From an uncultured Oscillospiraceae bacterium (GTDB lineage Bacteria; Bacillota; Clostridia; Oscillospirales; Oscillospiraceae): a stretch of DNA of 13,298 bases. Positions 1 to 6,771 of the stretch are shown here, piece after piece. Positions within the stretch are counted from its first letter, which is position 1. The number at the start of each line of letters is the position of its first letter. The DNA lies in NCBI GenBank assembly GCA_910584805.1, contig CAJUCB010000055.1, forward strand, positions 1 to 13,298, given 5' to 3'. Made by a program: the position numbers and the translations under genes. The notes beneath the pieces were generated by a model, which did no database searches, had not been told where the DNA came from, and saw only the letters and a program-made list of their open reading frames with translations.

Positions 1-81
1 GCGGCGGATGCTGGTGCCGTCATTGGCTGGACGGGAATCCACGACCTTACTGTCCAGGGCAGCGCAAAAGGGGCATTTCAT
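1..81 (-). CDS. nrdR: Transcriptional repressor NrdR, N-terminal 27 codons (cut by window edge)
   Basis: The reverse strand from the ATG at 81 reads MKCPFCAALDSKVVDSRPAN and continues DGTSIRR up to the window edge. This is the conserved N-terminal zinc ribbon of NrdR (first CxxC at Cys3/Cys6, then the DSR and DGTSIRR signatures). NrdR is an ATP/dATP-sensing repressor of ribonucleotide reductase genes; its ATP-cone domain and second cysteine pair lie outside the window. An AGGAGG ribosome binding site sits at 91-96, at good spacing, so this ATG looks like a genuine initiation site. The frame is also open upstream, without a stop, into the thymidine kinase (see findings), so a fused protein cannot be excluded. 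Identity is secure despite the short length. Confidence 0.9.
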   Translation of the reverse strand, partial: MKCPFCAALDSKVVDSRPANDGTSIRR

Positions 82-786
82 GGCGCAAAACCTCCTGAGT
101 TTTTTCTGTGACATCCTGCGGGAACGGAAAAACTTTTTTCCCAGTACAGGAACCGTATTTATTATAGCATCCTTTTGCGTAAACGGAAAGGGGATTTTGT
201 GCCTTTTACTGGTTTCTTGTAGGCGAATCTTTTTTCTCCAACAGCGGTGACACATGGCAATATAGCTGTCATTTCCTCCGAGAAAAACTTGGCTGCCCTG
301 GGTGAGGATGCGGCCATTGGAATCCATGCGGGCATTTACCGTGGCCTTGGCGCCGCAGGCACATACATTTTTGATTTCCGTGATGGAGTCCGCCAACTCC
401 AACAACCGCTGGGAGCCAGGGAAGAGGTGGGTGAGAAAGTCTGTGCGCAGGCCAAAGCAGAGGACAGGAACATCCTGTTCATCCACCAGCTCCCTGAGTT
501 GGTCGATCTGCGCTGGCGTAAAGAACTGTGCCTCATCGGCAATGACTACGTCAAATACACCATCAGCGGCATAACGCTGGCGGATATCATCCTGGGGGCC
601 AATCACCGTGGCCTCCCGTACCAGCCCCACCCGGCTTTTGACCACATTGGTGCCGTCCCGGTCGTCGATACTGGGTTTGATCAGCCAGACCCGCATGTTG
701 AGTTCTTCGTAATTGAACTGGGTGATCAAAGCCTGTGCCGATTTTGAGCTGCCCATGGTACCATATTTGAAATAAAGTTTTGCCAT
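82..786 (-). CDS. tdk: Thymidine kinase (type II, TK1-like), frame open into nrdR
   Basis: Starts at the ATG at 786 behind an AAAGGA-type ribosome binding site. It phosphorylates thymidine with ATP in the cytoplasmic pyrimidine salvage pathway. Visible features: P-loop variant GTMGSSKS (residues 9-16, with Ser in place of the usual Gly before Lys), DEAQFF (84-89, Walker B-like), FGLRTDF (111-117), and the zinc ribbon CAC at 142-144 with CHRC at 179-182. The Tyr-containing lasso GGNDSY lies at 170-175. The usual family length is about 190-205 residues, so the recognisable protein ends near residue 186 (about position 229). No stop codon follows in frame: a basic stretch of about 50 codons runs straight into the nrdR start, so no real 3' end can be assigned and 82 is only the last base before nrdR. 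Missing stop, genuine fusion or sequencing error are all possible. Confidence 0.9.
161..189 (-). promoter_or_regulatory. Possible nrdR promoter inside the thymidine kinase tail
   Basis: On the minus strand a perfect TATAAT lies at 161-166, about 80 bases before the nrdR ATG. The hexamer 17 bases upstream (184-189, TTTCCG) is a poor -35 match, so the call rests on the -10. If real, it supports this segment being an intergenic leader rather than coding sequence. Confidence 0.4.
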
Positions 787-824
787 GTCATTCCATCCTT
801 TTGTGCAGGGTAAAATACCTGAAA

Positions 825-856
825 TTGGGCCTCCCGCCCTCAGGCGGGAGGCCCAA
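825..856 (-). terminator. Rho-independent terminator after the BMP lipoprotein gene
   Basis: A perfect 14-bp inverted repeat (TTGGGCCTCCCGCC and its complement) with a 4-base loop lies between the lipoprotein stop (890) and the thymidine kinase start (786). On the minus strand the stem is followed by TTT and then a T-rich stretch; on the plus strand no T tract follows. This favours termination of the minus-strand transcript. Confidence 0.8.
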
Positions 857-889
857 TCCATTGTAACAGGATTTTGTGGTTTCAGTAAA

Positions 890-2062
890 TCAGATGATGT
901 CCAGGGTCAAGTTAGAATACTCTGCGCCTTCCATCTTGCTGTAGTCATTGTCCACCACCAGGGTGCCGTCCAGAACCTTCTGATAAAGTTCCTTGTAGTC
1001 GTCCACAGTGTAGTTGGCCAGACTCCAGGTATCAATGGGCAGAGCGACAGCATTTTCCTTCACACCCAGGGAGGTGGACTCACCGCCGATCTCGGCGAAG
1101 CTATCGTCATAGACCTTGGCCACAGCCCACTGAACGGCGTCAGACAGGCCCTTCATGGCGGAGGTGATGACGGTGTCAGACTGGCTGGACTGATCCACGT
1201 CCACGCCGATGACTTTGCCGTCGTTGGCGGAGGCAGCAGCGGTGATGGACTGGAACATAGAGCCACCGCAGGCAAAGACAACTTCTGTACCGGCCCCATA
1301 CCAACCACTGATCATGGTTTGGAGCTCGGGGGAGTCGGAGAAGCTAGCGCCATATTCCCAAGAGAACTTCATGTCCACCTGGACGTTCAGTTCAGCAGCA
1401 GCAGCATTGGCGCCCTGGACGAAGCCATAGCCGAACCGGCAGCAGGCGTCGTTGGTGCCGCCACCGCCGCCGCTGAAGCCCAGCTTGGTGTAGCCTTCCA
1501 TGACAGCTGCGTAACCGGCAAAGTAGCCGCTCTGCTCCTCCTGGAAGGAGATGCCAGCCACATTGGTCAGGGCATTGCCGCTCTCGTCCTTCAGTGCATA
1601 GCCATCAATGAAAATAAAAGTAGCATCGGGGAAGTCCACAGCGGCCTTGGTCAGGGCAACTTCCTGAAGGAAGCCAGCGCAGACCACCACTTTGGCGCCG
1701 TTGTCCACAGCAGCCTTCATGGCATCGTAGCGGTCGTCATCGGTGGCCTCGTTGCCGTTGGCGGGCTGATAGTACTTGTAGGACAGCTGGTGCTCAGAAG
1801 CATACAGCTTCACGCCATTCCAAGTACCCTCGTTGAAGGACTTGTCCTTCAACTGGCCTACGTCGGTGACGAATGCCAGCTCATAGGTGCCATCCTCAGA
1901 GGTCATGGTGTCGGGGATATCGTTGGCGGGATTGACGGGGGCCGTTGTGGTGGCGTCGTCTTCCGCAGGCTTGGTGTCGTCTGCGGGCTCAGCAGGGGTA
2001 CCGCAGGCACACAGGCCCAGCGCCATCACCAGTGCCAGAGATAGTGCAAGGATCTTCTTCAT
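890..2062 (-). CDS. BMP-family ABC transporter substrate-binding lipoprotein
   Basis: A 390-residue secreted lipoprotein. It has a signal peptide at 1-19 (Lys-Lys, then a hydrophobic core), a lipobox ending LCAC with the lipidated Cys at residue 20, then an acidic, Pro/Thr-rich linker to about residue 57. The mature domain opens with TDVGQLKDKSFNEGTW (66-81), the signature of the BMP/PnrA/TmpC family, and later has the SGGGGGTNDACC and VDVDQSSQSDT segments typical of that periplasmic-binding fold. Family members bind purine or other nucleosides, or sometimes autoinducer-like ligands, for an ABC importer. GGGAGG provides the ribosome binding site about 9 bases upstream. The gene is transcribed alone: it has its own promoter and terminator, and no ATPase or permease is adjacent. 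The neighbouring thymidine kinase makes a nucleoside ligand attractive, but that is inference. Confidence 0.9.
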   Translation of the reverse strand: MKKILALSLALVMALGLCACGTPAEPADDTKPAEDDATTTAPVNPANDIPDTMTSEDGTYELAFVTDVGQLKDKSFNEGTWNGVKLYASEHQLSYKYYQPANGNEATDDDRYDAMKAAVDNGAKVVVCAGFLQEVALTKAAVDFPDATFIFIDGYALKDESGNALTNVAGISFQEEQSGYFAGYAAVMEGYTKLGFSGGGGGTNDACCRFGYGFVQGANAAAAELNVQVDMKFSWEYGASFSDSPELQTMISGWYGAGTEVVFACGGSMFQSITAAASANDGKVIGVDVDQSSQSDTVITSAMKGLSDAVQWAVAKVYDDSFAEIGGESTSLGVKENAVALPIDTWSLANYTVDDYKELYQKVLDGTLVVDNDYSKMEGAEYSNLTLDII

Positions 2063-2138
2063 TCTTCAAATTCCTCCCTTTCAAAAACAAGGTTTGAATC
2101 GGTCTGTGCGGTGTAGTTGGATCCCTAAACCGCGCCTT

Positions 2139-2168
2139 ATTATACCATAACTTGTGTCTGGCAATCAA
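2139..2168 (-). promoter_or_regulatory. SigA-type promoter for the BMP lipoprotein gene
   Basis: The minus strand shows TTGATT (2163-2168), an 18-base spacer and a perfect TATAAT (2139-2144). The predicted start is near 2132, giving a leader of roughly 70 bases before the ATG at 2062. No riboswitch fold was recognised in the leader. Confidence 0.65.
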
Positions 2169-2217
2169 GAGGATTGGAAGAAGCTGTGTCATTTTTTTGT
2201 TATTTTTTCAGAAAAGA

Positions 2218-2252
2218 GAGGTGCCTCCTGCCATAACAGCAGGGGACACCTC
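2218..2252 (-). terminator. Terminator after the uracil-DNA glycosylase gene
   Basis: An inverted repeat with 14-base arms (12 of 14 complementary) and a 7-base loop lies about 60 bases past the glycosylase stop. On the minus strand it is followed by TCTTTTC and further T/A-rich sequence, so it should end that transcript before the next promoter at 2139-2168. Confidence 0.65.
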
Positions 2253-2312
2253 CGAACTGGATGGATGCACCAGGGTATCTCTCCACGATATCTAGGATGG
2301 CGTTTGCTGGAT

Positions 2313-2891
2313 TCAAAAGGGACGGTACAAACTGTCCGGACACAGAAGCTTGATTTTTTCCTGGATACCCTTCAAATCCACAAAGGTCTCCGGTCGCTTG
2401 CTGGGGTCCCGCAATAGGGCCGAGGGATGGTAGAGGGCGGTGATCTGCACCCCCGCTTTGTCAAACCACAGGCCGTGCTGCTTTGTGATACGGAATTTCG
2501 GGTCGATGATACGCGTGGCAGCGATCCGCCCCAGGCAGACGATGATCTTAGGCTTGATGAGGGCAGTTTGGGCCCGGAGGTACCCGATACAAGCGTCCTG
2601 TTCCAGGTTCAGGGGGTCACGGTTGCGGGGTGGACGGCATTTAACAATGTTGGCGATATAGACTCTAGAGCGGTCTAGGTCAATCACTGACAGCATCACG
2701 TCCAGCAGTTGGCCCGCAGGGCCCACAAAGGGCTCCCCCCGCAAATCCTCCTGCTCTCCGGGCCCCTCTCCAATAAAGAGTACATCCGCCTGCCGGTTGC
2801 CGACACCAAAAACCACATTCCTGCGGGACTCTGACAGTGGGCAGTTCCGGCACTGCTGACACTGGGCTTCCAGGGCTTCCCAAGTGACCAT
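2313..2891 (-). CDS. Family 4 uracil-DNA glycosylase (4Fe-4S)
   Basis: A cytoplasmic base-excision repair enzyme that removes uracil from DNA. From the ATG at 2891 the protein is 192 residues, close to the normal family length. Visible: iron-sulphur cysteines C14/C17 (in CRNC) and C85/C101, motif GEGPGEQED (41-49), the GEPFVGPAGQLLD segment (52-64), NIVKCRPPRNRDP (81-93) and the second catalytic motif HPSALLR (155-161). A longer reading from 2912 adds seven residues, but those codons are the AAGGGAGG ribosome binding site itself, so 2891 is the better start. The gene has its own promoter and terminator. Names used for the family include type-4/5 UDG and 'phage SPO1 DNA polymerase-related' protein. 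Confidence 0.93.
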   Translation of the reverse strand: MVTWEALEAQCQQCRNCPLSESRRNVVFGVGNRQADVLFIGEGPGEQEDLRGEPFVGPAGQLLDVMLSVIDLDRSRVYIANIVKCRPPRNRDPLNLEQDACIGYLRAQTALIKPKIIVCLGRIAATRIIDPKFRITKQHGLWFDKAGVQITALYHPSALLRDPSKRPETFVDLKGIQEKIKLLCPDSLYRPF

Positions 2892-2923
2892 GCCACACCC
2901 TCCCTTCGACATACGTTTTCTTT

Positions 2924-2952
2924 AGTATATCAGTTGGCACGGGAAAAGGCAA
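2924..2952 (-). promoter_or_regulatory. SigA-type promoter for the uracil-DNA glycosylase
   Basis: The minus strand carries TTGCCT (2947-2952), a 17-base spacer and TATACT (2924-2929), about 35 bases before the ATG at 2891. It lies in the short gap after spoVAE and gives the glycosylase vegetative expression independent of the sporulation genes. Confidence 0.6.
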
Positions 2953-2980
2953 TGGCGTTTGCCACATTACAAAAAGGCCG

Positions 2981-3349
2981 TCACTTTTTGGGCTTGGAAC
3001 GGAAGAACATAGCCACCAGATAGCCAAAGAACACAGCAGCGGTGATGCCACCAGCGGCAGCAGTAACACCGCCCATCAGTGCCCCCAGGAAGCCGCTCTC
3101 CGCTACGCCCTTGGAGACACCGGAGGCCAGGTTATATCCAAAGCCGGTGAGGGGGACAGTAGCCCCTGCGCCGCACAGGTCCACCAGGGGGCGGTAGAGC
3201 CCTGTAGCCCCCAGGATCACCCCGGCTACCACATAGACCACCAGGATTCGGGCGGGGGTCAGTTTGGTCTTATCGATGAGAAGCTGCCCAATGAGGCAGA
3301 GAATGCCGCCACAGAGGAATGCGGCCAAATAGGTGCGGGGATCGCTCAT
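2981..3349 (-). CDS. spoVAE: Stage V sporulation protein AE (SpoVAE/SpoVAEB family)
   Basis: A 122-residue membrane protein of the spore inner-membrane SpoVA channel, which moves Ca-dipicolinic acid into the forespore and releases it on germination. Membrane segments are apparent near residues 7-26 (with GQLLIDKTKLTPARI following), 34-52 and 84-115; the central GAGATVPLTGFGYNLASG segment is highly typical of the family. The C-terminus is basic (RSKPKK). Its ATG overlaps the spoVAD stop by four bases (ATGA), with GGAGG seven bases upstream, so the two genes are translationally coupled. No clear terminator follows; only a weak, A/T-rich inverted repeat is visible around the stop. Confidence 0.94.
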   Translation of the reverse strand: MSDPRTYLAAFLCGGILCLIGQLLIDKTKLTPARILVVYVVAGVILGATGLYRPLVDLCGAGATVPLTGFGYNLASGVSKGVAESGFLGALMGGVTAAAGGITAAVFFGYLVAMFFRSKPKK

Positions 3350-4374
3350 GTCGTTCCCTCCTTTAAGGTTGTGATGGCAACTGCGTGGCAGATGCCGGGG
3401 ATGCTCTCTCCCTGCATGGTGGAGGTAGGGGAGTGGAGGGCCCCCGTGCCGCAGAAGAGCAAATTGTTCAGCTTCCCCAGGGCCATCTGCCGCAGGAGAT
3501 AGCCTGTGAGCACCACAGCACTACACCCACAGCCGGAGCCCCCGGCGTGGACGTCCTGCTTTTGAGCGTCAAAGAGCAGCACCCCGCAGTCGTCATAGTT
3601 TTTAGAAAGGTCAACACCATCCCGCTGGAAGAAATCCAAAACGATTTCCTTCCCCAGACTGCCCAAGTCCCCGGTGACGATGAGGTCATAGAAGTCCGGG
3701 CTGCGGCCGGTGTCTTGGAAATGGACCCGGAGGGTGTCATAGGCAGCGGGGGCCATGGCAGCCCCCATATTGTTGGCATCGGTGATGCCCTTGTCCATGA
3801 CCTTCCCTGTGGTTACATGGGTCACATAGGGGCCCTTACCCTGTTTAGACAGAACCACCGCCCCAGAGCCAGTGGTGGTCCACTGTGCGGTAGGCGGCTT
3901 TTGTCCGCCATATTCCAGGGGGTTGCGGTACTGCCGCTCTGCGGAACAAAAGTGGGAGGAGGTCATTGCGGCGATGTGGCTGCCAAAGCCGCCGTCCAGG
4001 AGCATCGCCCCTAAGGAAAGGCTCTCTGCCATAGTGGAGCACGCACCATATAATCCAAAGAAGGGGACCTGCTGGGCCCGCAGGGAATAGGAGGTGGCAA
4101 TGCACTGGTTGAGCAGATCCCCGGCAAATACATAGTCCAACTGTTCCGTTTGCAGCCCGGCCTTTTCCAAGGCATATCCCAATGCCTTTTTCTGCATGGC
4201 AGTCTCCGCTTTCTCCCAGCTTTTCTCGGAAAAGGCGTCGTCCTGGCCCGTGTAGTCAAAATAGCTGGCCAGGGGGCCCTGCCCCTCTTTCTTCCCCACA
4301 GCGTTGCCATAACCCGCGATGGAGGGCGGCGCGGCGAAGCGAACGGTCTGCCGCCCTATTTTTTTCGTATCCAA
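3346..4374 (-). CDS. spoVAD: Stage V sporulation protein AD, TTG start
   Basis: A 342-residue thiolase-fold protein that binds dipicolinic acid and works with the SpoVA membrane components in DPA uptake during sporulation. Visible: KIGRQTVRFAAPPSIAGYG near the N-terminus, FFGLYGACSTMAESLS (105-120, with the thiolase-like Cys112), and a C-terminal GGSGCGCSAVVLTGYLL segment characteristic of SpoVAD. Length matches the family (about 338). The start codon is TTG at 4372-4374, preceded by GGGAGG at normal spacing; no in-frame ATG fits the conserved N-terminus. It is first in a two-gene operon with spoVAE. The usual upstream partner spoVAC is missing: the next gene upstream is divergent. A forespore-type promoter lies 35-60 bases upstream. 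Confidence 0.95.
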   Translation of the reverse strand: MDTKKIGRQTVRFAAPPSIAGYGNAVGKKEGQGPLASYFDYTGQDDAFSEKSWEKAETAMQKKALGYALEKAGLQTEQLDYVFAGDLLNQCIATSYSLRAQQVPFFGLYGACSTMAESLSLGAMLLDGGFGSHIAAMTSSHFCSAERQYRNPLEYGGQKPPTAQWTTTGSGAVVLSKQGKGPYVTHVTTGKVMDKGITDANNMGAAMAPAAYDTLRVHFQDTGRSPDFYDLIVTGDLGSLGKEIVLDFFQRDGVDLSKNYDDCGVLLFDAQKQDVHAGGSGCGCSAVVLTGYLLRQMALGKLNNLLFCGTGALHSPTSTMQGESIPGICHAVAITTLKEGTT

Positions 4375-4408
4375 AGGAAACCCTCCCTTTTCTGAGGTTG
4401 TTGCACCC

Positions 4409-4437
4409 TAGTTTGTGCAGTTTGTGAGAGATTATGC
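4409..4437 (-). promoter_or_regulatory. Putative forespore (SigG/SigF) promoter for spoVAD-spoVAE
   Basis: The minus strand reads GCATA (4433-4437), 17 bases, then CAAACTA (4409-4415). Compared with Bacillus consensus patterns this matches the -35 GHATR and has one mismatch to the SigG -10 (CATNHTA); GCACAAACTA also has one mismatch to the SigF -10. Position and the SigG dependence known for spoVA operons support it. Confidence 0.5.
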
Positions 4438-4469
4438 CAGGTCATGATACGGCGGCAGGTAGAAAGCGC

Positions 4470-4499
4470 TGGACTTTCTGTCCCAAACTGGGTTATAAT
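4470..4499 (+). promoter_or_regulatory. SigA-type promoter for the SecB-like / acyl-CoA synthetase operon
   Basis: TGGACT (4470-4475), an 18-base spacer and a perfect TATAAT (4494-4499), about 80 bases before the ATG at 4577. It is divergent from the spoVAD promoter in the same 200-base gap. Confidence 0.6.
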
Positions 4500-4576
4500 A
4501 GGAAAATCATTGAGACAGGCCGCGCCCTTTACGTTGCAGTATAAATAAGGATTGTTAGAAAGGAAGGGTTCCACCC

Positions 4577-5023
4577 ATGGCAAACGCAGCATTGGTCAAC
4601 CAAAAACTCCAGGAGGTCCATCTGGTCAACAAGCTGGACAAGGCTGGACAAGTACAACTAGATAGCTCGGTATCCCTCAACGTCAACTTCTCCACTGACG
4701 GCAGCCGCTGCATCGGAAAATTACACCAGACCCTGCGGGACAAGGAGCAAGCAGGGGGAAAGTTCACCATGTCTGTGGACTTGGTGGGGGTATTCAGCTG
4801 TACCGGTGCCACCGCAGATGAGGTCAAACGGCAGATACACCAAGAGGTTTACGACCAGCTTTTCCCCTTCATGCAGGCCCAGTGCTCAGCCCTGGCGGGT
4901 GCCTCTGGCATCCCTGGCCTCATGCTCCGGAAATTGGAAATGGACCCCAACAACATTTCTGTTGGCAAAAACGGCCCCTCCGACCGCAACCCCGACGGCG
5001 GGCCCAAGCTGACACTGCTCTAA
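4577..5023 (+). CDS. SecB-like chaperone-family protein
   Basis: A small cytoplasmic protein of 148 residues with no signal peptide or membrane segment. The pattern resembles the SecB fold: alternating strands (VSLNVNFS, 32-39), then GGKFTMSVDLVGVFSC (60-75) and a helix with LFPFMQAQCSALAGASGIPG (95-114), matching the SecB pattern of an 'LFPyaRe.vs.l....g.p.l' helix followed by a hydrophobic strand. SecB proper holds preproteins unfolded for SecA, but Firmicutes usually lack it and carry SecB-like proteins of unknown or antitoxin-associated role. The ATG follows AAAGGAAGG. A two-copy 10-base tandem repeat lies at 4633-4652. It is first in an operon; the next gene starts four bases after its stop. 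Assignment is by pattern only. Confidence 0.6.
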   Translation: MANAALVNQKLQEVHLVNKLDKAGQVQLDSSVSLNVNFSTDGSRCIGKLHQTLRDKEQAGGKFTMSVDLVGVFSCTGATADEVKRQIHQEVYDQLFPFMQAQCSALAGASGIPGLMLRKLEMDPNNISVGKNGPSDRNPDGGPKLTLL

Positions 5024-5027
5024 GCCC

Positions 5028-6638
5028 ATGAAACACAATATGTACCAGGATTTATGGCAGGGCAAGGAAGCGCTGCTGGCCCAGTCCGCCCTGCGCTGTG
5101 GGGACGTAAGCCTCTCCTTTGGCACGTTTTTTGATGCCATACGCCAGGCAGAGGCTGGATTGCGGTCTATGGGGGTGAAAGCCGGGGAGCTTGTCACCAT
5201 CCTGAGCCTAAACACACCGGAGTCGGTCATTGCCTTTTACGCCATCGACCGCATTGGAGCAGTGGCCAATTGGGTGGACATGAAGCTCGGCCCCACAGAG
5301 GTAGAGGGCTATCTTACCCAGTCGGCTTCTCGCGTGGTCCTGGTGTTGGAGCTGGCCTTTGAAAAGGTCTATCAAAATCGGGGGGACGCACCAGCGGAAC
5401 ACTTTGTGGTGCTGCCCCTTGCACCCTATCTGCCCCCTGCCTTGGCGGAAAAGCTGAGGTTGGGCCGATGGCAAGACCTGGCTGGGACAGATTGCCTGCC
5501 TTGGGCTTCCTTTTTGAAGCCACCGGACAACCAACCGCCGGAGGCGGAACGCTGGGAGGAAGCGGCAACCATCACCTACACCGGCGGGACAACCGGCCCT
5601 GCCAAAGGCGTGGTACTATCCCGCCGGGCCTTTCGCGCTTCTCTGATGCAGTACTGTAAAGGGGAGACTCTGTACGGTCAAGGCGGTGCTACGTTGACCT
5701 TGCTTCCCATTTTCGCAGCCTTTGGGTTGTGCCAATGTATCCATATACCCCTTTGTCTGGGGATGACTGTGATCCTAACGCCCCTTTTTCGAGGGGAACA
5801 GTTGGGAGAGCTGCTGCTTCGCTACCATCCGGAACAAGTCAGTGGGACCAGTGCCTATTGGCAGCTTCTTCTGCAAAGTCCTGAAGCTGCGGAGGCAGAC
5901 CTGTCCTTTTTGAAGGTCCCCCGCAATGGTGGCGACGCACTGTCCGGAGAGATGGAGCGGCGGATCAACGACTTTTTGGCCCGCCGGGGCTGTGCTGCAC
6001 CGCTCATCAAGGAATACGGCATGTCTGAGGTGGCTGGGATCGTCTGCCTGAACTATGGCACCTGGCGGGATGTGGGCTGTGTAGGCCATCCGCTTCCAGG
6101 CTGCCAGATCATCGCCGTAGACCCAGAGACTGGCCGGGAAGTCCCCAGAGGGGAGCAGGGGGAGCTTTTGATCCTCAGCGATACAGTGATGAACGGATAT
6201 TATGCCCAGCCTCAGGCGGACAACCAGGTGCTAAAACCTGGCCCCGATGGCCAACTTTGGGTGTGGACCAAGGATCTGGGCCATATCCGGGCAGATGGCG
6301 GGGTCGTTGTCACCGGGCGGAGTAAACGGATGATCTCCCGGAATGGGTTCAAAATTTTTCCGTCAGTGATTGAGGACTGCCTCTTACAAAGTGAGTTGGT
6401 GGAGGCCTGTGCTGTGGTAGCTGGGAGGACGCCTGCCGGGGAAGTTCGACCTGTGGCTCATATCGTTCCCAAACAGGGGGTAGGGGAGGATCATGTGAAA
6501 CAAGCCCTGGTAACTCTATGTAAACGGGAACTAAACAGCTATATTCTCCCTGCGGCTTATCGTTTTCTATCAGAACTCCCCCTTACTGGCAGGGGAAAAT
6601 TGGACTACCGGGTTTTGGAACAGGACAGCATTCTGTGA
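5028..6638 (+). CDS. AMP-dependent acyl-CoA synthetase/ligase (ANL superfamily)
   Basis: A 536-residue adenylate-forming enzyme: it activates a carboxylic acid with ATP to the acyl-AMP and normally transfers it to CoA or a carrier. Motifs in order: ITYTGGTTGPAKGVV (182-196, phosphate-binding A3 loop), EYGMSEVAG (about 329-337, A5), TKDLG (414-418, A7 with the catalytic Asp416, but Lys in place of the usual Gly), GRSKRMISRNGFKIFP (430-445, A8 hinge) and the C-terminal TGRGK with the catalytic Lys524. The acid substrate cannot be read from the sequence; no carrier protein is adjacent. It starts four bases after the SecB-like gene with no evident Shine-Dalgarno (GCTCTAAGCCC precedes ATG), so expression probably depends on translational coupling. 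A hairpin follows at 6715-6754. Confidence 0.88.
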   Translation: MKHNMYQDLWQGKEALLAQSALRCGDVSLSFGTFFDAIRQAEAGLRSMGVKAGELVTILSLNTPESVIAFYAIDRIGAVANWVDMKLGPTEVEGYLTQSASRVVLVLELAFEKVYQNRGDAPAEHFVVLPLAPYLPPALAEKLRLGRWQDLAGTDCLPWASFLKPPDNQPPEAERWEEAATITYTGGTTGPAKGVVLSRRAFRASLMQYCKGETLYGQGGATLTLLPIFAAFGLCQCIHIPLCLGMTVILTPLFRGEQLGELLLRYHPEQVSGTSAYWQLLLQSPEAAEADLSFLKVPRNGGDALSGEMERRINDFLARRGCAAPLIKEYGMSEVAGIVCLNYGTWRDVGCVGHPLPGCQIIAVDPETGREVPRGEQGELLILSDTVMNGYYAQPQADNQVLKPGPDGQLWVWTKDLGHIRADGGVVVTGRSKRMISRNGFKIFPSVIEDCLLQSELVEACAVVAGRTPAGEVRPVAHIVPKQGVGEDHVKQALVTLCKRELNSYILPAAYRFLSELPLTGRGKLDYRVLEQDSIL

Positions 6639-6714
6639 ATCCAATACTAGGGCAGGAGAATTTGATCTAAGTTTGAGAAAATCATTTTTCAGGAACTGAT
6701 TTATTGATACGTTA

Positions 6715-6754
6715 ACCAGGGGCTGGTCATTGTTCAAGATGACCAGCCCCTGGT
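6715..6754. terminator. Bidirectional terminator hairpin between convergent genes
   Basis: A perfect inverted repeat with 16-bp arms (core CCAGGGGCTGGTCAT) and an 8-base loop sits between the stop of the acyl-CoA synthetase (6638, plus) and the stop of the phosphonopyruvate decarboxylase (6772, minus). T tracts are weak on both sides, but symmetry and position fit a shared terminator. Confidence 0.75.
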
Positions 6755-6771
6755 ATTCTGTGTGGAAACGA

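Noticed and set aside
860..889. Possible thymidine kinase promoter (TTTACT, 18 bases, TACAAT on the minus strand)
   Set aside because: It overlaps the end of the lipoprotein gene and would start transcription inside the strong hairpin at 825-856; the match is modest, so it was not listed.
785..2044. A 419-codon open frame on the plus strand
   Set aside because: It is antisense to the BMP lipoprotein gene, whose signal peptide, lipobox and family motifs are clear; the plus frame has no recognisable domain and covers that gene's terminator.
2063..2138. Riboswitch in the leader of the BMP lipoprotein gene
   Set aside because: The leader is only about 70 bases, has no terminator-type stem, and shows none of the conserved elements of purine or related riboswitches that I can recognise.
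2953..2985. Terminator after spoVAE (CAAAAAG/CTTTTTG inverted repeat and a short TGGC/GCCA stem)
   Set aside because: Stems are A/T-rich or only four pairs long, with no following T tract; too weak to call.
4633..4652. Two tandem copies of GCTGGACAAG in the SecB-like gene as a phase-variation repeat
   Set aside because: Only two copies and within well-formed coding sequence; slippage control cannot be argued from two units.
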